NCBI GenBank assembly: GCA_916610825.1
Contig: OU744452.1
Coordinates: forward strand, 16,269,103 to 16,333,102
Direction: 5' to 3'
DNA: 64,000 nucleotides
Source of the DNA: Haliclystus octoradiatus
Lineage: Eukaryota > Cnidaria > Staurozoa > Stauromedusae > Haliclystidae
The translations under genes were made by a program, and so were the position numbers. Shown here piece after piece: positions 11,898-60,499 of this stretch. The notes under the pieces were generated by a model. The model was not told the origin of the DNA, ran no database searches, and worked only from the letters and a program-made list of their open reading frames with translations. The first letter of the stretch is position 1; the number at the start of each line of letters is the position of its first letter.

Positions 11898-11973
11898 TCA
11901 TTCTATGTATATTATATATATACATCAATGTTCAGTTATATAATTTATTTGATTTGTTATAAATTATTATATT

Positions 11974-14900
11974 TTAACAAGAACCTACAGCAGACAATAC
12001 ATTTCCTTCAGAGAATTTTAAATCAAATATTGATGTATTTTTAGTAGAATATTTCCCACCCTGATCGTCTGCTCTTGTTTGTAATTTCGTAATTTGATTA
12101 ATTCCATTACATTCCATTATTGGCCATATTCGAATGCTATGATCTCTACTACCAGACGCAAGTATTGTGCCATCCAATGAGAATTGTAATGAATATATAG
12201 AGTCTGTGTGACCTTCTAACTGTTTAATTAAATTGCCTGATCCAATATCCCATAGTGTTATGATGCGATCTTCACCGCCTGATGCCATGAATTTTCCATC
12301 CGGACTGAATGCTAATACCATTGGTGGCGCCTAGATTGAGAAATAAAAATATATATAAAATATGATGCAACACTGGCGAAATCTGATTCATTGATACACA
12401 TGGAAGGAAATTGTAGGATAAAACATCGTTCAAATATTCACAATTTTTTTTAGGCTTTATGATAAAGAAGGATAAGAAAATACAGTAGCAAACCTGTAAG
12501 CTGTGTAGTGTAGTAGTATAGTCCCATAGAAAAAATCAACCAATCATATAGACACTTGAGGTCGCTATTGGAAATAGTCTAGAATTATTCAGCATGATAT
12601 TCTGAACCAGTTAAAGTCAAAAATATTTCAAAAATGAACCGGAACTAGATCCAGGCTCTTATTGTTAAAACTCAAATAGAAATGAAGAGAGCCTGGAATT
12701 AGTTACAGTGCATTTTAAAAATATTTTTTTGACTCTTACAGATTCAAAATATCTTAATGGATAATTGTAGACTATTCCAATAACCATCTGATAGTCAAAG
12801 TGCCCATATTACTATTGATTAATTTTTTCTATGGGACTATACTACTGACACAGATTGAAGATTTGCCTATTAAAGAAATGAATGACATCAATAAAAGTTG
12901 TTTCTATTTAAGAATAGACCAACATTGTGAAGTTTGTATTTCATTCAACAACAAATGTAAGTACTGTAAAAATATTGATTTGTTTTCATGAAATTTTCAG
13001 TTCAAAAACAGTTCATTAAAAATAGACTATTGGTACATCCATGAACTGCTTTCAGAAGGGAAATCTAAATCTGGAGAAGTGTCTCTTTTTGCTATAAAGC
13101 TATGATGGTAAAAAGACCATGATTATATTTCAATAGCATAAAATAAGTATTCAGGATATGTTTAATTCAATTTCTTAAAAAGGTTTACCCAGCTGTCCCG
13201 TAAGATGGAGAGGAATGTTACGAGGACCATTCGATAAAAGTTTCAAAAAACTACAAATAGACAAATGTCTAGTCAACTATTAAAGGAATGGGAGATCTAA
13301 TTTTTAGGTACTTGTTATTTCTATTTTATTTCACAATCATACAGACAAACATGTTTTCATACATAGTATAGACTTGTATTCGGTTGGAAGGCAATTTAAA
13401 TCTCCTATCAAAACATTTTACATGTTGCTAGAAATAATAAAAAAAAGTGACAGAATTGATATCCAGACATTGACTTACCTTATGTCCAACAAACACACGG
13501 ACAAACTGTCCCGAATTAACGTCCCATAATCGACATGAATTATCTGAAGAGCCAGTACCAATAAACTTTCCATTTGGATGAAATTTGACACACTAGAACA
13601 CCAAATAAAACTCCCTGAAATGCTGATTGCTGGGTACGAGACCATACAAATCTACATTTGTGATCCCTGAATGGCCTCAAATAGATTAACTGATGAACTT
13701 TAAAAATTAAAATTAATGAAATGTTTTTTTCAGGGGTTTGGAGTTGGAGGTTCTAAAATCCAGCCTAACAGAAGGACTTGCTAAATTTTTATTCATGTAA
13801 TTAGTCTAACTTTGATACATTTGAGCTTTGGCTTAATGTTTAATTTCACAGCCATTAAACATTAAGCCGAAGCTCAAATGCATCAAAGTTAAACTAATGA
13901 TTTCATGAATGAAAATTTAATAAATCAAAGCAGGCTCTTTCTTGAAGAATTAATGCATATTAATCCAGATTTTGGCCAGTTGCGTAAAGTTTCAAACCAG
14001 ACAGAAAATTGGAATTGTGAAAAGGTTAGATTAGTTAGTGTAATACACATTTAAAGACAGTTCATGAACATTAAATAGATCCATTTTAATGAACTGCTCA
14101 TGAAAAAGTACAAAATGAAAAAATCCATGAGTTCATGAACACTTCATGAACCGATTCATCAACTGGCTCATGAATGTGAAATTACCAAAAAAGTTCATGA
14201 ACAGTTCATGAACTTTTGGGCAATTTAACGTTCATGAACTCATGAACTTTTTCACATTTCATGAACTGTTCATGAATTCAACAAAGTTTTTTTGTAGGAG
14301 TACTTCCATCAGTATATTCTTATATATATACATGTATCCTATGTAACCGTAAACGATACAGTATAACTTTCTTGGAATATCAACTGATACTTACATCAAC
14401 ACCGTCAGTATGACCAGAAAATATCCTCAAAGGAAAGGCATATTCAGTGTTCCATAATCTCGCAGTATGATCTTCTGAACAGGAGCAGAAATAGCCATCA
14501 GACACATTTGAATCAATATCCCAAACAGGATACGAATGGCCATCATAGGAAACAACATTTGTATTTGTTTTTAAATCCCAAAGACGAACTAAATACAAAA
14601 TTAAAGCATATACAGTCATAGATGTCACCTCTGTATAGTAGCCACCTGTCTGTAGTGGTCACTCTTGCAATGTCTGAACCAATCAGTATTTTTTTAATGA
14701 ATTAATTCTGTATATATCAAGGCCACCTGCATATAGGCCTAGTGGTCAATTTATCTTCCCCTCATAGCTGGTTGTTATATGCATGTTTCACTGTAATATG
14801 TTGCTGTATTGTAAGAAATTGTACATACTTACTACTACTGGATTACAACAGTCACTATGTAAGGCATAGAAAGTATTTCACTATCAGAGTTATAGACTTC

Positions 14901-17900
14901 ATTTGATTAAATAGCTTAAGAGTGTGAAGTTGGGTTTTGATAAGAATTGATTCCATGGGATTGAAACAGTTTGATTTACTCTTGAATCCGGATTGAGTTG
15001 AGCAAATGGACAGAGGACGAAGAAAAAAACAGAAAAAAAAACAGTTCATGCATCTTGTCGATTAGCTTATGGCTGTTTTGTTATTTTTATGTACACAACA
15101 CAAAAGTCAGCGTATGTATAGTGAAAGAACTCTACAAACATTGTTGCGGTATTTTTATTCTTATTATTACTTATGCTGAATGAATCATAACGATCAACAG
15201 GTAGTTAGCTATACAATGAAATTTCAGTGCTCAACTTTTGTAGGATAAAATAAACATTAAACATTGTTAAATAGCATAGCCAACACAAATTTGCAAACAG
15301 TGCAATTTGGATAAGTGAAATCCCTGTTGTATTTCAAACTGGCTTGAAACTCTATAAGTCCTTGCTAACTAATTTTAGATAATTCTTAGAGTCGCGCACG
15401 TTATTGTCATTCGTATTGTTTTTGTGCCTGAAAACCAGGTTGAAACTTGAATTTTGAAGCCATGCCGAGGCCATGACTGACATTGATCTTTTGATTTACG
15501 CTTAAACTTAATTCAAATTGAGCCTGTAGCAAATTGAGCCGGTCAATGTTGCTCCTTTGAGCGGTGTACACTGTACCGTACATAGTTATTGGGTTAGCAA
15601 CATGCAGTTAAACTATAGGTTATCTAAATGCCTACCTGAAGTGTCTTCAGAAGATGAGAGAAGAAAACGTTTATCATGCAGTGGACTTATGCCAGTAACC
15701 ATTCCAGAATGACCGAGCAGTTTGGATGCTCCTTTATCAGCAGAACGAGAATTAGAACCTTTACAATATCAAAGAGATTGAGATTACTGAAGGTGCACTG
15801 ATTAGCCTACCAATTGAGACGAGAAAATAGTGATATTTTATAGTTTAAACTCATGTGCATCTGAAAATACATGGTTTAACATTGCTACAGTCAATTTAGA
15901 TAATTGTTTTATAGAGGAAAATATTTGACTCCACAACAAAGAATTTAAAATACAATGTTTTTGAATATAAAGATTTTTTCTACAAGAAAACTACGAAAAC
16001 GTTCATGACAAATGGGACATTTAACATTCATGAACTGTTCATGAACTAATTTCGTTCAGTATACAAGGTGATCATAAACAGTTCATGAATGTTCATAAGC
16101 TGTTCATGAACTTTACAAACTCAGTTATTTATATTTTACAAATGTCCAGTTTCATGTAGGCCTACTCGTTATTTTCACTACCGGTATTAAAATTGAAATA
16201 AATTTGAATTTATTATTATTTTGAATGGTTTTGATTTTTTGTTCAGCATTTTACCTATTTCTCCCTCCTGAGTTTTCATAGCCTTCTGTAGACTAGGTTT
16301 CCAGGTTTCCTGGATCTGTTCACAGTTGAATTTAAAAATATTTCAAGGTTTGTCCATCAGTACAATATTTTCATAAGAACTTTCATTAGTAAGTCAATCT
16401 TTACAATTCCTTTTTTTGTAGATATGTGGATGATAAACATTCGTCACAAATAATTATAACAAACATTTCTAATTAAGTTGAGACTCACTATTTTTAGAGC
16501 GCCAAAACTAATTTAGAAGTGTTAACGAAAACGAAGCAAAGCCAACATCTATTGCATAGCTTATATTAGAAAATTAAAACCGTGTGTGTGTAAGTTTCTT
16601 TTACTTTCTAATTTTTTTTTTGGAAATACATACAACCACATGAGCTTATGTAAGTTTGTTTGCATGGGAATGAAGGACTGGAAACATATATCTAATTGAA
16701 ATTACAATGAGCATTTATTCCATCAAAGTTACATACAGATAAAATACAAATTCGTGAACCGACGAGGAATCGAACCCCGGTCTCCCCCTGGGGTTTACGG
16801 GCATTCTGCCATTGAACTATTGGCCCATCATCACATCAATAATATCTGAGTAAGACATTATTCCATTGGTTTAATCAACCCTGTATATAAAGACCGATGG
16901 CTGTTGTATACAGGTTCCACTAATTAGGAAATTACATCTATTGCAAAACTGTAGAACACTACAGTACAAGAATTGGTTATTTAAAATTTAAATGTAGATT
17001 TATTCAAACTTCCAGCACATTAGAGAGTACGATTGTACGATTGTTCATTTTACTTAATTAGTAATTATCTCTCAACTCAATATCGATAAAAATGATAGGT
17101 GATAATTGGCTATTTTTGATAAATAAATGTGAAAAAATTGTCCCCCTTGCGTTTGTAACAACTGCATTGAATAGCATGGAACTCATATATCTGACTCACC
17201 TGGTACTTGCTTTTGATATGAATTTGGTAAAAGACTCCAAACAGAAATTGAGCCATCATTTGAGCCAGTATATAATGAATGGCACGACCTAGCAAACTTG
17301 AATGACGTTAACCTGCAGTGCCAAGAGTAATAATTAGAAGTTGTTATTTATGATACTGTGTATATGAAAACATTTTAAATATATATTTAAATTCAAGGAT
17401 TAATTTTAAAATTTCATGGTCTGAAAAATTTGTATTTTTCAACTTGACTGGTATCTGTTTTGTATCTGTATCTTGTATCGTAGACCCCAAATCTTGATAA
17501 AGTATAGCCTATATCTATATCTACATTGAAAAAATCGTTCTGAAAGCAAATTTGAAGACATTTTATTAGAGATACAAACAAATATGAAAAGAATTTTATC
17601 AAAGACACAAATATAAAATGTTGAGTGCTTTTCCTGATGTAAACCCTCCTGTGGAAAATAAATGAGTTCCTGGAATCCTGGTGATGGTAAAAGAGTGAGC
17701 GAAGACACAAAATCGTCACTTTGACTGCATTTTTGGAGGGTAGTGATTGCGCAAGCCAAAAACACAAATACAACAAATATAAATTGTTTCGCTATCTAAA
17801 AATTAAGAAGCAATCTCCCAATATCCCGGATATGCACTTTGTGAAAAATAATATACACTCAACATACTTGGTGAGATACTTGAAAAAATTTACGCATTTC

Positions 17901-18825
17901 TCTGTCTCCCTAAGTACAGTTTGTGTATTATTCTCCTTAAAGATCGAGTGTGTGTGTTACATTTGATAATTAATCATAAAATACAGTATACTTACTCTTT
18001 GCTGGCATCTGCAACACTATATAAGCAGATTGAAATTGACGGTTGCGGAAGATGTGATAAGTCTTTGACGGCAGTTTGGAAATCAACTAAATCTTTATCA
18101 ATCATATCCGAATCAAGAATATTAAAATCAGTTTTCGGATTAGTTTTAGATTTAGATTTTGTTTCACATATTTTTGATCTTTCCCAAGGATTCTCTGTTA
18201 AATCGACTGATACATATCGATTTAAAATTTGTAATAATAATATTTGATTACCATGTCGTAAATATTGTTGTAATCTACTATATGCATTATGTGATAAATT
18301 AATCTTTGATTTTAGCTCCCTTGTTTCCTTAACTAATCCGTTTGCATCTAAATTTTGTAAATTGATTAATTCTAACAAACGTGTGATATCATTTGTAAGT
18401 ATGTTTGTACTGTCGTGATCCTCCTTGTGTTTATTTACAAATGAATTAGCGTTACTCCATGCATTTTTACAGCACATTTCAATTGCAATGTTTATAAATG
18501 CAGGATATAATAAATGTTTTAGTTCTAATTTAACACGTACATTACCAGCTGATGTCATACTACATATAAATGATCTAAAACGATTATATTGTTCTTCACA
18601 ATTTGTTACTTCAGTTCTTTTTGCTAGCATTGAAACACAATTTAACGGGCCTGATACACGGTCTAAATCAATTTCAAAACCATCATTTAGTTTCTGTGAT
18701 AATAAAATATCTCCTTGTGGTGATTTCCTACCGTTTAGTGAACGATAAGCCATGTACGAAGCAATTGTATGATCTAGACGTGAGCGAACGCTTTCTGTAA
18801 CGCCATCTTGCAAGTCACAACTCAT
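11974..18825 (-). CDS. TAF5L: TAF5L-like WD40 subunit (SAGA/PCAF histone acetyltransferase complex)
   Basis: A nuclear scaffold protein of the SAGA/PCAF coactivator, paralogue of TFIID TAF5. Six exons join in phase: 17996-18825, 17200-17312, 15636-15758, 14395-14588, 13479-13592, 11974-12330, giving 576 aa plus stop. Exon 1 encodes the helical TAF5 N-terminal (NTD2) domain, with the landmark LLYPAFINIAIEM and a YSRLQQYLRHGN helix. Exons 2-6 encode about six WD40 blades, ending in VWSL, RLWDL, RLWN, RLWDV, TLWDI and RIWPI. The segment YDGHSYPVWDID.. and EDHTARLW..PLRIFSGHTDGVD closely follows the TAF5/TAF5L consensus. I favour TAF5L over TAF5 because the length (human TAF5L is 589 aa) and the short N-terminus leave no room for the LisH region of TAF5. 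The ATG at 18825 is the first in the exon. Introns contain several foldback and inverted-repeat elements. Confidence 0.85.
12512..12846. repeat. 335-bp foldback transposon, TAF5L intron
   Basis: Both ends read AGTAGTATAGTCCCATAG (right end inverted), and similarity between arms continues, with gaps, for over 90 bp on each side. No coding capacity. Confidence 0.75.
13660..13737. repeat. foldback element, eroded copy
   Basis: GATCCCTGAATGG to TTTTTTCAGGGG, with remnants of TTCATGAAC-like units. Confidence 0.4.
13782..13919. repeat. hairpin-forming inverted repeat, 62-bp arms
   Basis: Arms 13782-13843 and 13856-13919 are near-perfect reverse complements around a loop of about 12 bases; the shared core includes TGAGCTT(T/C)GGCTTAATG. 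It sits in the TAF5L intron between exons 4 and 5, so the pre-mRNA would fold into a long duplex. Confidence 0.8.
14050..14300. repeat. foldback element, GTTCATGAAC family
   Basis: Dense run of TTCATGAAC units in both orientations around a GGGCAATTTAACG block, in a TAF5L intron about 95 bp from exon 4. The termini are less well kept than in the reference copy. Confidence 0.65.
14610..14795. repeat. roughly 180-bp element, CAGTGAAACCTG family (inverse)
   Basis: Begins TCATAGATGTCACCTC and ends GTTATATGCATGTTTCACTG, with the internal blocks shared by the family (GTGGTCACTCTTGCAATGTC, CTCATAGCTGG). Confidence 0.65.
15390..15563. repeat. relic related to the 945-1153 TTAA family
   Basis: Shares TTTACGCTTAAACTTAATTC and the right end CCGGTCAATGTTGCTCCTTT with copies at 945, 39301 and 55105. 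The left end is not conserved. Confidence 0.55.
15995..16135. repeat. foldback element, GTTCATGAAC family
   Basis: Several TTCATGAAC units with a GGGACATTTAACATTCATG block, in the TAF5L intron between exons 2 and 3. Confidence 0.6.
16755..16826 (-). tRNA. tRNA-Gly-like gene or pseudogene
   Basis: Read on the minus strand, 72 nt fold as a tRNA: acceptor GGGCCAA against TCGGTTC (six of seven pairs, two G-U, one A-C mismatch), D-arm GTTC/GAAT around AATGGCA, a perfect 5-bp T-arm CGGGG-TTCGATT-CCTCG, variable loop GAGAC, discriminator A. The region from D-arm to T-loop follows tRNA-Gly closely. The anticodon loop would be AAACCCC (anticodon ACC, Gly) but lacks U33, and the anticodon stem has one G-G mismatch, so a pseudogene or SINE head is more likely than a working tRNA. 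It lies in a TAF5L intron, next to the left arm of an inverted duplication. Confidence 0.5.
16832..17040. repeat. left arm of a 209-bp inverted duplication
   Basis: Reverse complement of 19147-19356 with only scattered mismatches over its full length. Contains a partial CAGTGAAACCTG-family element (CTGTATATAAAG ... GTATACAGGTTCC). Confidence 0.85.
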
Positions 18826-20516
18826 ATTTGAAATTTACGTAACAATTCATCAGACTATTTACATGTAAGTTTGAAAATTGAATATCATATTATACCGTAG
18901 ACATAATAAATCATATACAATGAAGTCAAACCCTTTGAAACAAATATATCAAAATAATAATTTGAAACTGTCAACTTCTGGTCAAATTTGTTAATGTCCT
19001 GAAATAGTCCTGATCCTGTCCCCTTGGCATTTTAATAGCCTCATTAATGATTTGGGTGGGCTAGCCAAGGCTAGCATAGACTTTCCTTGCCTTCAGTAAT
19101 TAGGTTACCATGACAATCGGACAGGACAAATTGTTTCAATTTATGTTCGTATAATCATACTCTCCAATGTGCTGGAAGTTTGGATAAATCTACATTTAAA
19201 TTTTAAATAACTAATTATTGTACTGTAGTGTTCTACAGTTTTGCAATAGATGTAATTTCCTAATTAGTGGAACCTGTATACAACAGCCATCGGTCTTTAT
19301 ATACAGGGTTGATTAAACCAATGGAATAATGTCTTACTCAGATATTATTGATGTGACCACTATAGACCAGAGCCATCTATTTGTAATTAGATGGCTCTGA
19401 TATAGACAGATGAACTCAAAACAGAGCTGGCTGTTATAACTTGTTTTCCTTTAAAACATTTTAGTGTCACAACTATTTTTACTTTCCAGGTTAACAATTT
19501 TACTATATTATGGATAGAGATTTAAAACACCAGAATCTGCACAGGGAACATACAATATTTGTAGAAGATTTTCCGTCCCATGAATTCCGATTAGATAATG
19601 TTAAAATCTTGATTGTAAAAAAAGATATAAATCCGCACTAAATTCGAGAAAATTGCATAACATAGAAAGCTGGATGAATTCATATTACTATGGAGAGAAA
19701 ATCCCTGCAAAGTGCTCTTCAACAAGTATAATTGTATCACTTCTTTCCTGTTTTCAAAATACCGTAATGCTGTGAGGTATGTGCGGTATTTGCATCCTTA
19801 TTTGATTTTAATGTAATTTTCTGTTTTGATAATCCTGGATAATCCAAGACCTTTCAGGTACGAGAACATTAACCTGTGATAAAGAATGATTTTTCTTATC
19901 AACAGGGGCGGTACCTATAGAGGGGGCAGGGGCAACAGCCTCCGTAGGGAGGTACACAGCCCCTTGTCTGGGAAGCTTTGGTAGTTTTTGGCAGCAGGTT
20001 CTCAAATATTTTAAATGGGGAGACTTTCATTTTAATTAAGGTCACCCTTGTGAACACAATGCAAGAAATTAAATTATACAAGCAAATTACACGCCATTCA
20101 GCACTCCAACCGTCTTCCAATGTCTTTAGTAAGGGATAAATTGTGCTGTCTAGTCAGCTGGTGATTTGGTTTGAAATTAAACCAAGCATGGATTTGTAAT
20201 AAAAGATGAAATTAATTCATACTTCTCTTACTATATACTTTTCATAACAATTGTGAATTACATATCAAAATTTAAATAACATTAACTAGTTCTTTTTCAT
20301 AACTTGTTTCTTCTATAGAAATAGATGCATATCGTATAAATGTAAGAACTAAAAACAAGTTTTTAACTCCCAAACTTTTAAAAACTGGATTAAAGTTTGA
20401 GTCACGAGATTACTATGTTTAATGAATATTCACATCATTGCTACAAATCAAATAGATTTAAAAACATTTCTTTGTACAATGGGTCATTTGAGAGTAGCAA
20501 TGGCATAGAAATAGTG
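18826..20516. other. intergenic: TAF5L upstream and SMC3 downstream region
   Basis: No gene seen. It contains a perfect TTACGTAA (bZIP-type palindrome) at 18835-18842 just before the TAF5L start, the right arm of the inverted duplication (19147-19356), a perfect 12-bp stem hairpin at 19368-19399 (AGAGCCATCTA/TAGATGGCTCT), and a short GC-rich patch at 19900-19990 that looks like an old repeat. An ATTAAA on the minus strand near 20420 is a possible SMC3 polyadenylation signal. Confidence 0.45.
19147..19356. repeat. right arm of a 210-bp inverted duplication
   Basis: Pairs with 16832-17040. The two arms enclose TAF5L exons 1 and 2 and its start codon, about 2.1 kb apart. Confidence 0.85.
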
Positions 20517-52990
<32,474 letters not shown>

Positions 52991-53459
52991 CTTTTACAAC
53001 TTTCATAGGTGTTAAGATCGAAGAAATGTAATTAAATGTTAATTGTTTCAAAATTGTTTCTAAACGTGAGAGATTCTTGTGTACCATTCCAATGGCGGGA
53101 AACGAAAAACCTCATATTCACATTAGCGAAACTGAGGTCTATCATTCTATCTAATCTTTGATGTCAAATGAAGATTTTCATTTTTTTCAAATAAATGGTG
53201 TGTTTTATAGGCAAAAAACTCCATGAATAATTTTTAATTTGGATTGCTTAAGAGAAAAAAGTATTGATTCTATGTATTCATTTCATTAATAGTTTCAAAT
53301 TTAAACTATGAAATAGCAAAAAAGGTTCAAGATAAGCGATTCAATCCTTTGCCTCTATTTGAACAAAAATGATCGTGAACGAGAACGGAACTTTTTCATG
53401 ATGATGACGTCGTAGTGCTCACAATTAAGAAAATAGAAATATTCAGTTGCTACCTGAAA
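52991..53459. promoter_or_regulatory. divergent promoter of SMC3 and DDRGK1
   Basis: The SMC3 (minus) and DDRGK1 (plus) start codons are 469 bp apart with no repeat between them. An E2F-type motif GGCGGGAAA lies at 53094-53102, about 100 bp from the SMC3 start. A CRE-like TGACGTCG lies at 53405-53412, 48 bp before the DDRGK1 start. An out-of-frame ATG at 53006 precedes the SMC3 start by 16 bases on the minus strand; its reading frame overlaps the first SMC3 codons and stops at once. Shared regulation is inferred from spacing. Confidence 0.6.
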
Positions 53460-58852
<5,393 letters not shown>

Positions 58853-59187
58853 AAATAATAATTTAATCATTTAAAACTTTTATTTTACTATGTAAATTAA
58901 ATTCTAAATGACAGTAAATGTATTTAAAAGGAAAATGTATTTTATTGTTGTCAAAAATATTGAAAATTATGTTATTTCACGTCAAGATTGGAATATGGAT
59001 ATATATTGTATGTGAGGTATCACTTTTTTTCTTTTCATTTCTTTTCTTTTCTTCAATATGAATTTGTTTTTGGCTTTCCAACCCTCTATAAAACCGTTTG
59101 CAATTTTTGCCTTGTGGCCACGGCGAATCGGCGATATATAATAAGCTCGTATATTTTTAATACTTTATGGCTTTAAACGTTGTTATA

Positions 59188-59193
59188 AATAAA
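59188..59193 (+). terminator. likely DDRGK1 polyadenylation signal
   Basis: AATAAA 336 bases after the DDRGK1 stop codon, the first canonical signal I noted downstream of it. Confidence 0.4.
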
Positions 59194-60499
59194 TTTCACC
59201 GTAAATTTTATCCAGAAGAAATGGATAAAATTTGTAATTGTATGGCATTTCATTCCGTTACAAAGTTGTATAGGTAAGTTAAAAATTGGAATTGTAAGCC
59301 TTGTATCAGGGACGCAGAGAGAATTTTCAGAACCTTGGTGATTTTTGCAAATGTAGTTCTGTAAAGTGTTTTTTGCTCCCTCCGATGGGACATTTTTGCG
59401 AATTAAATTCGCGTCGCGACCGATATTAACCTAGGGGTCCTATTTATCGGCCCGGCCCTGGGTCCTTACCTCGCTTAACCCCACCCTTTCAGTGGCCCTG
59501 CCTTGTATACTTACTTCAAGCCCTTCAAGCCTGTTATTGCTTATTTTTTGCGATAAATATGACCTTTAGCTACAGTATATTTATTACGGAATTATGTCCC
59601 TCTTGTCAACCTGCGATTTTCAGTATTAGTATTGCAACTTCAACTTGATCGCCTAAATACGTAGAACGTCAAAGTATTTGCAGCGTGTCTTTGGGACCTA
59701 TAAAATCAGACTATGCTATGCATTGTCCCCTGTTTTTGACATTTTGATGGCCAAAACTATATTTCTTCTAGATTAATACATTCATGTGTGTATTACAAAA
59801 ATGTAACACGTATCCCATTTTTTACCAGTTCAATATCTATGTTTAGCTTTATTATTATTCCATATTTATTTTTATTGCCATCATGGTTAATAACTATTTG
59901 CGCTCGTTTGTGTGTTTGTAGCCCATTTTGACAATTAACAATACAAATTATATCGCCTCCTTTCAATGCTATAAATGTTATGAATTCATCTCCTCAAACC
60001 GTGGTTCTGTTTTAGCGCCATAACAAATTAGTACCCATGTTACTTGTCTAAAATCTATCAAGGCACCAACAATGGATGCTCAAAGTCTAAATTAATTATT
60101 CAGTGCTAATTTTTGCTATTGTAGTTTCTCGTAAATTTCAGTCAAATTATTTCAAGTTTGAGAATCATTTCTTATAAAATTTATTTGTTTTCTTGCTTAA
60201 ATTGGTCGTAAAGAAATCCGTATTGATTAGTTTATAGTAGATTTTTGCGTGAATTCTTTATTATAAATTTATTAGGTGTCGCGAAAATAATTTCTATTTC
60301 TAAGATTTTGATTGGCCAATTTCGTGAATGGGTATTCATAGCCTTGGGCGAGGGTCTTCCAGCATTCTGCTATGCGAAGATATGTTCAAAGCAACTTACA
60401 ATCTGTCGAGGTAACCTGCTGCAAACAAGATGCGATGAGAAATTTAATGATGTTATGATTAAAAAGTTGTGAGCTTACAAAGTTAAAATCACATCCAAG
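59194..60499. other. intergenic, DDRGK1 to arrestin-like gene
   Basis: No coding exon recognised. The last 30 bases before the ATG at 60500 (AAAATCACATCCAAG) are probable 5' untranslated sequence of the arrestin-like gene. Confidence 0.4.

Larger units (their letters stand above)
10150..11940. other. intergenic between hexokinase promoter and TAF5L 3' end
   Basis: No gene seen. It holds a 126-bp inverted repeat (10786-10911), a foldback element (11033-11196), a 253-bp inverted-repeat element (11645-11897), and a minus-strand AATAAA at 11944-11949, 25 bases beyond the TAF5L stop, as likely polyadenylation signal. Confidence 0.55.

Noticed and set aside
17414-17966. Several 80-120-codon frames in the TAF5L intron between exons 1 and 2
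   Set aside because: No domain features, overlapping on both strands, located in an intron whose flanking exons join in phase.
18425-18800. Plus-strand frames opposite TAF5L exon 1
   Set aside because: Antisense shadows of a clearly coding minus-strand exon.
11974-18825. Assignment as TFIID TAF5 rather than TAF5L
   Set aside because: No LisH region or long N-terminus, and 576 aa fits TAF5L. The call is still by recall rather than alignment, so TAF5 is not fully excluded.
19368-19399. microRNA-like hairpin with a perfect 12-bp stem
   Set aside because: The stem is too short for a microRNA precursor and it sits in a repeat-rich intergenic stretch.
60245-60472. 75-codon frame just upstream of the arrestin-like gene
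   Set aside because: It relies on a non-ATG or weak start, carries no family features, and lies in the probable 5' flank.
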